Part shown: one piece after another, positions 59,710 through 64,000 of the stretch
Layout of the letters: each line of letters opens with the position of its first letter
Position numbering within the stretch: the stretch's first letter is position 1
Assembly: GCA_006508105.1 (NCBI GenBank)
Contig: QKPP01000266.1
Coordinates: forward strand, 1-64,000
DNA length: 64,000 bases
Reading direction: 5' to 3'
DNA from: Myxococcales bacterium FL481
Lineage (GTDB): Bacteria > Myxococcota_A > Polyangia > Nannocystales > Nannocystaceae
Made by a program: the position numbers and the translations under genes
Notes under the pieces: model-generated
The model's input: only the letters and a program-made list of their open reading frames with translations
What the model was told of the DNA's origin: nothing
Database searches by the model: none

Positions 59710-60266
59710 GCGGCGCACTCCTCCGCGTCGATCTGTAGCGCAAAGACACAGTCTTCGTCGCCTCGGTGAACACAGTGCGTATGCGAAGCGGAGAGACCGT
59801 CGCCGAAGAGCTTGCCCACCCCGGCCAGCAGGCCCTCTACAAGTGGGCATAGTCGACGCTGTGAACGATAGACCAAGTCGGCCTGGTCGGGGCCCGTCGC
59901 TGAGAACTGAAACGACGGCGTCACGGCGTGCGGCATCAGCTTTTTGACCTCGACGTGTACGACATCGTCGAGGCGCGCGAGGAACTCGAGCGAATCGCGG
60001 CACGGGAACACGAGATCAGGTACTTTTTGGGCGAGAAGCGGAAATGCGAACTCGCCGAGGGCCCGCATGGCGTCAGCGAGCTCGACGCCCAGATGCTTTG
60101 CCGCGGCACCGGCGATGGCCAACAGATCGGCATCGGGGTAAGTGCCTGGCCCGACAAACGGCCCGCGGGCATGGATTGGGCACTTTGTTAGGATGTCTTC
60201 ATATGCCTGTATCCCCCAGTTTTCCACCACGAACTCCTCGAGTATATTGAACATGACTCCTTTCAT
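59706..60266 (-). CDS. H-NOX (heme NO/O2-binding) domain protein
   Basis: MKGVMFNILEEFVVENWGIQAYEDIL; proximal His block LDDVVHVEVKKLMPHAVTPSFQF; YRSQR matches the YxSxR heme-propionate motif. Confidence 0.9.
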   Translation of the reverse strand: MKGVMFNILEEFVVENWGIQAYEDILTKCPIHARGPFVGPGTYPDADLLAIAGAAAKHLGVELADAMRALGEFAFPLLAQKVPDLVFPCRDSLEFLARLDDVVHVEVKKLMPHAVTPSFQFSATGPDQADLVYRSQRRLCPLVEGLLAGVGKLFGDGLSASHTHCVHRGDEDCVFALQIDAEECAA

Positions 60267-60339
60267 GTCGGCGCTCCTCCTTGATCTAACTGTGCGGGAT
60301 CGCTGGCGCGCGACCATGACCAGAAACGAGGGGTTTTGC

Positions 60340-61047
60340 TCAGTCACGCGCCTCGGCGCGTCGAGCGGCGAGTACGAGGTCGGCCTGGGACCGCACTCCG
60401 AACTTGCGCAGCAGTGCCTTGATGTGACCGCGAACTGTGTGTTCGCTGACATACAACGCCTCGGCCGCTTGACGGGCGCGCTCGCCATGGACGAGGCGTT
60501 CCAAGACCTCGCACTCGCGTGGCGACACTCCGTACTGGCGCCACACCGTGGCACGAGCCTTGTGCGGAGCGGCTTCATGAATGACTTCACGAATCGCACT
60601 CGCGAGGTCGGCCACTGGGTAGGGTTTGAGGAGAAACCGGTGCACGCGCGCCCGGTTCACTGCTTCGCCGAGTGCGGTGACATTCGGGCTGCCGGTGAGC
60701 AAGATGCGAGCCGTTGCTTCATCGCGCTCACGTACGGCGACGAGCAGCTCGGGCCCGGTGACGTGCGGCATTTCGGAGTCGGAGACGACCGCATCGAACG
60801 GCGGTTGGTCCTCGATCCACTGCATGGCCTCGGCGGCCCTCGAGGTTGCGTGGACTCGACAGTGGTTTCGCAACCCCGACTCGAGCGCCTCGACCACGTC
60901 AATCTCGTCGTCGACTAGCAAGACACGGGGACCCGAGCGGAGGGGCACAGCGTGAGCATCGTCGTGTCTGGCGAAGGGTTGAGGCCGTGCGGCTTGTCGC
61001 TGCCAGCGCAACGCCGGGGCTGACGGGACCTCGAGAGACCGGCCCAC
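60340..61047 (-). CDS. LuxR-family DNA-binding response regulator
   Basis: RVLLVDDEIDVVEALESGL, AVVSDSEMPHVTGPELL; GVSPRECEVLERLVHGERARQAAEALYVSEHTVRGHIKALLRKFGVRSQADLVL. True start may be internal. Confidence 0.9.
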   Translation of the reverse strand: MGRSLEVPSAPALRWQRQAARPQPFARHDDAHAVPLRSGPRVLLVDDEIDVVEALESGLRNHCRVHATSRAAEAMQWIEDQPPFDAVVSDSEMPHVTGPELLVAVRERDEATARILLTGSPNVTALGEAVNRARVHRFLLKPYPVADLASAIREVIHEAAPHKARATVWRQYGVSPRECEVLERLVHGERARQAAEALYVSEHTVRGHIKALLRKFGVRSQADLVLAARRAEARD

Positions 61048-61687
61048 AGCGGGGCGTTATGGCGGAGACATCGGTCGGCGCGACGGGCAAACGAGCCGGT
61101 CGCCGCCGTCTCGGGTCATCACCGACCGAGAGAGGCGGTCGGGGGGTAGATCCGCTCAAGCCCATAAGACCGATGAAGCGGCGAGGAGCGAGCGGGCAGA
61201 ACGCCGGGTCGCTGGGGCCCGCTCGAAGATGAAGATTGTTCGCGCCGGCCGGCGATAGCGCCTACGCCCGAACAGCGTGCGGATCCGGTGAACGCGGCTT
61301 GAATGGCGCGGGAAAGACCAGCGGTCATGATCGGTCCCAACCAACGCGGCGCCGGAGCTCGCTACGGCGCCGGAGCTGTCGCCGTTGGCTCGCCCTGTGC
61401 CAGACAATGAGAGTGGGTCGACCGAGACGGGGGGGCCGCGGCTCGCACCTCGGGGAACCGAAACGAGGGCTCTGAGGGCTGCACTCGAACACACCATCCA
61501 TGGCCAAGCGGCGAGCAGACCCTCACCGGTGTCAATACGCGCCTCATGGGTCCGGCGGACGCCGCCGAGGGTGGATTGGGGCATGTTGAGCAATCGCTGC
61601 GACAGCGAAACTCGTCACCGATTTGCCGCACCGGATCCGGCAGCACGCGACATGGGGAGGTGCGTCATCTCTCCACGCCGGACCTGT

Positions 61688-64000
61688 ATGCAAAAACGCT
61701 CATCTGTGACTTCAGTGGCCCTACTGGCCGTTCTCGCTTCCTGCGACGAGGACATCAACCTCGCTACGGGCTCGACCAGTGCAATCGTTCGCTCGGGGCG
61801 CGATTCTCCCGATCTCGCTCGTCGATCGAAGCCGAGCAACGAACCAGTCACATTCGGTGGATTTCCGCGCGCCGAGTATCTGGAGTCGCACATATCGCCC
61901 GAGCGCATTGGGAGGGCGCGGTCTCGCGAGTTTCGACTGCCCCCGGCTCGCGATCGCGCCCCGCTTGGCACACAGCACGACGACTGCTCGTCGGTTACCC
62001 AGGGACGAGGTTGTCGCGGGTACGACGCGCGTGCCTACCGGCTTGCCACGTCGATTGACTGGACCGCGAAGCAGGCGGTCTCACGTGAGCGCATCGACCT
62101 GGTTCTTGACGATCCGAACAAAGCGGTGATTGAGCTCGATGCGAATGTTGACATCCAATCAATCTCGCGACGAGGCGTCGAGCTAGCGTATGAAGTCGAC
62201 GCAGACGCTGAACTGTTATGGGTCGATACGCGAGTCGACGGCTCTGCTCGACGTCGCGTGCGACTAAGCATTGAATTTGTCGCGCGCGAAAGCGCTGGCT
62301 TGATCTTCGCGGATCCCCCCGCCACGGACCCCAACCGAGGCCGAACGATGTTCACTCACTCCGAACCCGATCGCGGCAAAGACTGGTTGGTGGCCAACCA
62401 CACCGCATCGGATCGCGCGCGATTCTCGGTCGAGGTTGACGTTGACCGCAGCGACAACGTCGTCGCGAATGGGCGGCGAGTATCGGATCGCGTGTGTGGC
62501 GACAGGAGAACGGTCCGATACGCCTTTTGGAACACCGCCCCCACGTACACCATGGCGTTCGCCGCGGGCAAGCTGGAGGTCGTCCGCGATCGATCGGGGC
62601 CGATCGCGTTGGAACTGTGGCACCGCCCCGGCCTGCTCGTCGACCACGACGAGCACTTCCTTGAGACAAAACGGGTTCTCACAGAATTTCAGGCGGTACT
62701 GGGGCCGTATCCCTGGCGTAGCTACGCCGTCGTGTTGTTGCCGCAGTTTCCCGGCGCGATGGAGAACGTGGGGGTCAGCTTCGTGTCCGAGAATCTGCAC
62801 TTCTTTCCCGCGTACCACGCATATGCCCACGAGTTGGCCCATCAGTGGTTTGGTGACCTTGTGACCATCGCTACGCCAGACGACCTGTGGATAAAAGAAG
62901 GACTCGCCACACTGCTGGCGCTCGACGCGTTGCGTCACACGCACGACGAGCAGGACACCGGATCGTTCTTGGGGGCGTTGAACTACTACAACCCCGCGGA
63001 TGCTATCGTGGATCGAGAGCTCCAGGGCTTGGAAAAGTACACGACTGGTCCGTACGGCAAGGCCGCCTGGTTGCTTACGCAGATCCGCGCGTCAATCGGA
63101 GAGGACGCGTTCTTTGGCATCTTGCGGACCGTGCTACGCAAGTACCGATTCGACGCGATTGGTACGGACGCGTTCGTAGAAGAGTTCCGCGACGCGCTCG
63201 GCGATAAGAGAACGGATCAGTTTCGTCGAGTTCTCGAACTGCACAGTGGGCCGGAGGCCTACGCCGACGCCGTGGAGATTGAGGGGGGATATCGCGTTGA
63301 GGTGGGAGTTGATGATCCGGAGCGAACGCTGCTCGACCCCGTCGAGCTTACAATGATCGACGCGAAGGGGAGGGCGTCACAGTTGACACTTGGTAGCGAT
63401 GAGAGCACGGTATTGGAGATTGAGCACGGAGGATACTTCGCTCCCGACGAACGTGGCGTACATACCAACGCCAGTATGCTGTTGCCGCCCGAAGTCGCCT
63501 TTCCCGCCTCGAGGCGTGCGCTGCGGGTGTTTACTCGGCGTTCGCCGACTCACCAGGCCATCGCCATGTGGGCGACCTCCGGCACCTTCACGTCGCCGAA
63601 GCAGTTTTCTCGGGTGGCGCGGCGTCTCGACGGAGTCAACTCACGAATGCAAGCCGAGCTCCAGGCATGTGACGTGCTCGCAACGATCACGGATGAGAAG
63701 AAGCGCCGTGGCTGGATTCGGGCTCTCGAGCCACTTTTGCGCATGCCGCATGAGCCATGGATCGGGCTGCCGTACGGGAGTTGCGGCGTGGACACGGCCT
63801 GGGAACTGTTTGGCGACGAATTTCTGGAGATGAGTGACAACTTGACCGGGAAAAGCCTGCCGCGCTGGATCTATCTGCTGGCGTACGACTACGGCCCGTC
63901 GACGATGTTTGAGATTCTCGCCCCGATCGCTCGTGAGCCCACCGCTGAAGCGAGCCGCTACGCGGCTTTGTACCGACTCACCGGCCAGGTGCTTACTCCA
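61688..64000 (+). CDS. M1-family aminopeptidase lipoprotein (3' end outside window)
   Basis: Frame from ATG 61688: MQKRSSVTSVALLAVLASCDED...PGAMENVGVSFVSE...AYAHELAHQWFGDLVTIATPDDLWIKEGLATLLA. Not listed in the ORF track because no stop is reached. Confidence 0.93.
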   Translation, partial: MQKRSSVTSVALLAVLASCDEDINLATGSTSAIVRSGRDSPDLARRSKPSNEPVTFGGFPRAEYLESHISPERIGRARSREFRLPPARDRAPLGTQHDDCSSVTQGRGCRGYDARAYRLATSIDWTAKQAVSRERIDLVLDDPNKAVIELDANVDIQSISRRGVELAYEVDADAELLWVDTRVDGSARRRVRLSIEFVARESAGLIFADPPATDPNRGRTMFTHSEPDRGKDWLVANHTASDRARFSVEVDVDRSDNVVANGRRVSDRVCGDRRTVRYAFWNTAPTYTMAFAAGKLEVVRDRSGPIALELWHRPGLLVDHDEHFLETKRVLTEFQAVLGPYPWRSYAVVLLPQFPGAMENVGVSFVSENLHFFPAYHAYAHELAHQWFGDLVTIATPDDLWIKEGLATLLALDALRHTHDEQDTGSFLGALNYYNPADAIVDRELQGLEKYTTGPYGKAAWLLTQIRASIGEDAFFGILRTVLRKYRFDAIGTDAFVEEFRDALGDKRTDQFRRVLELHSGPEAYADAVEIEGGYRVEVGVDDPERTLLDPVELTMIDAKGRASQLTLGSDESTVLEIEHGGYFAPDERGVHTNASMLLPPEVAFPASRRALRVFTRRSPTHQAIAMWATSGTFTSPKQFSRVARRLDGVNSRMQAELQACDVLATITDEKKRRGWIRALEPLLRMPHEPWIGLPYGSCGVDTAWELFGDEFLEMSDNLTGKSLPRWIYLLAYDYGPSTMFEILAPIAREPTAEASRYAALYRLTGQVLTP

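Noticed and set aside
1-64000. Search by eye for CRISPR arrays, tRNA/rRNA genes, transposases, integrases and prophage genes
   Set aside because: No regularly spaced repeats, cloverleaf-like or rRNA sequences, or mobile-element protein motifs were noticed; a formal tRNAscan/CRISPR search was not possible.

Overview
This is a high-GC bacterial chromosome segment. MYXO-CTERM and MopE-type motifs, Asp-rich linkers, Ser/Thr kinases and H-NOX signalling suggest a Myxococcota/deltaproteobacterial relative, but that is inference. I saw no rRNA, tRNA, CRISPR array or transposase. The most notable locus is 39.6-42.6 kb. There an in-frame TGA interrupts a redoxin-like lipoprotein exactly at the first Cys position of a CxxC motif (…TAAW-TGA-STCRKDIP…). 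The reading frame continues conserved to 40264, so this is most likely an unannotated selenoprotein (UxxC). It is followed directly by a copper-related MbnP-like protein and an MbnH-like di-heme protein. Other loci of interest: (i) a COG0523 ZigA-like GTPase, a Cys-less ribosomal protein L33 (absent from the ORF track) and a PhnD/PhnC/fused-PhnE ABC transporter whose binding protein resembles the group annotated as putative selenate transporters; (ii) an H-NOX / PAS histidine kinase / HDOD response regulator / degenerate-HD response regulator / LuxR response regulator module; (iii) a bacterial N-terminal glutamine amidohydrolase (NTAQ1-like); (iv) an overlapping GNAT-ASCH pair; (v) a nucleoside phosphorylase, spore-photoproduct-lyase-like radical SAM protein and SDR operon; (vi) fused IcmF; (vii) a subtilase with MopE motif, Asp-rich linker and MYXO-CTERM-like tail. 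All calls come from reading translations and motifs by eye; no database search was run.
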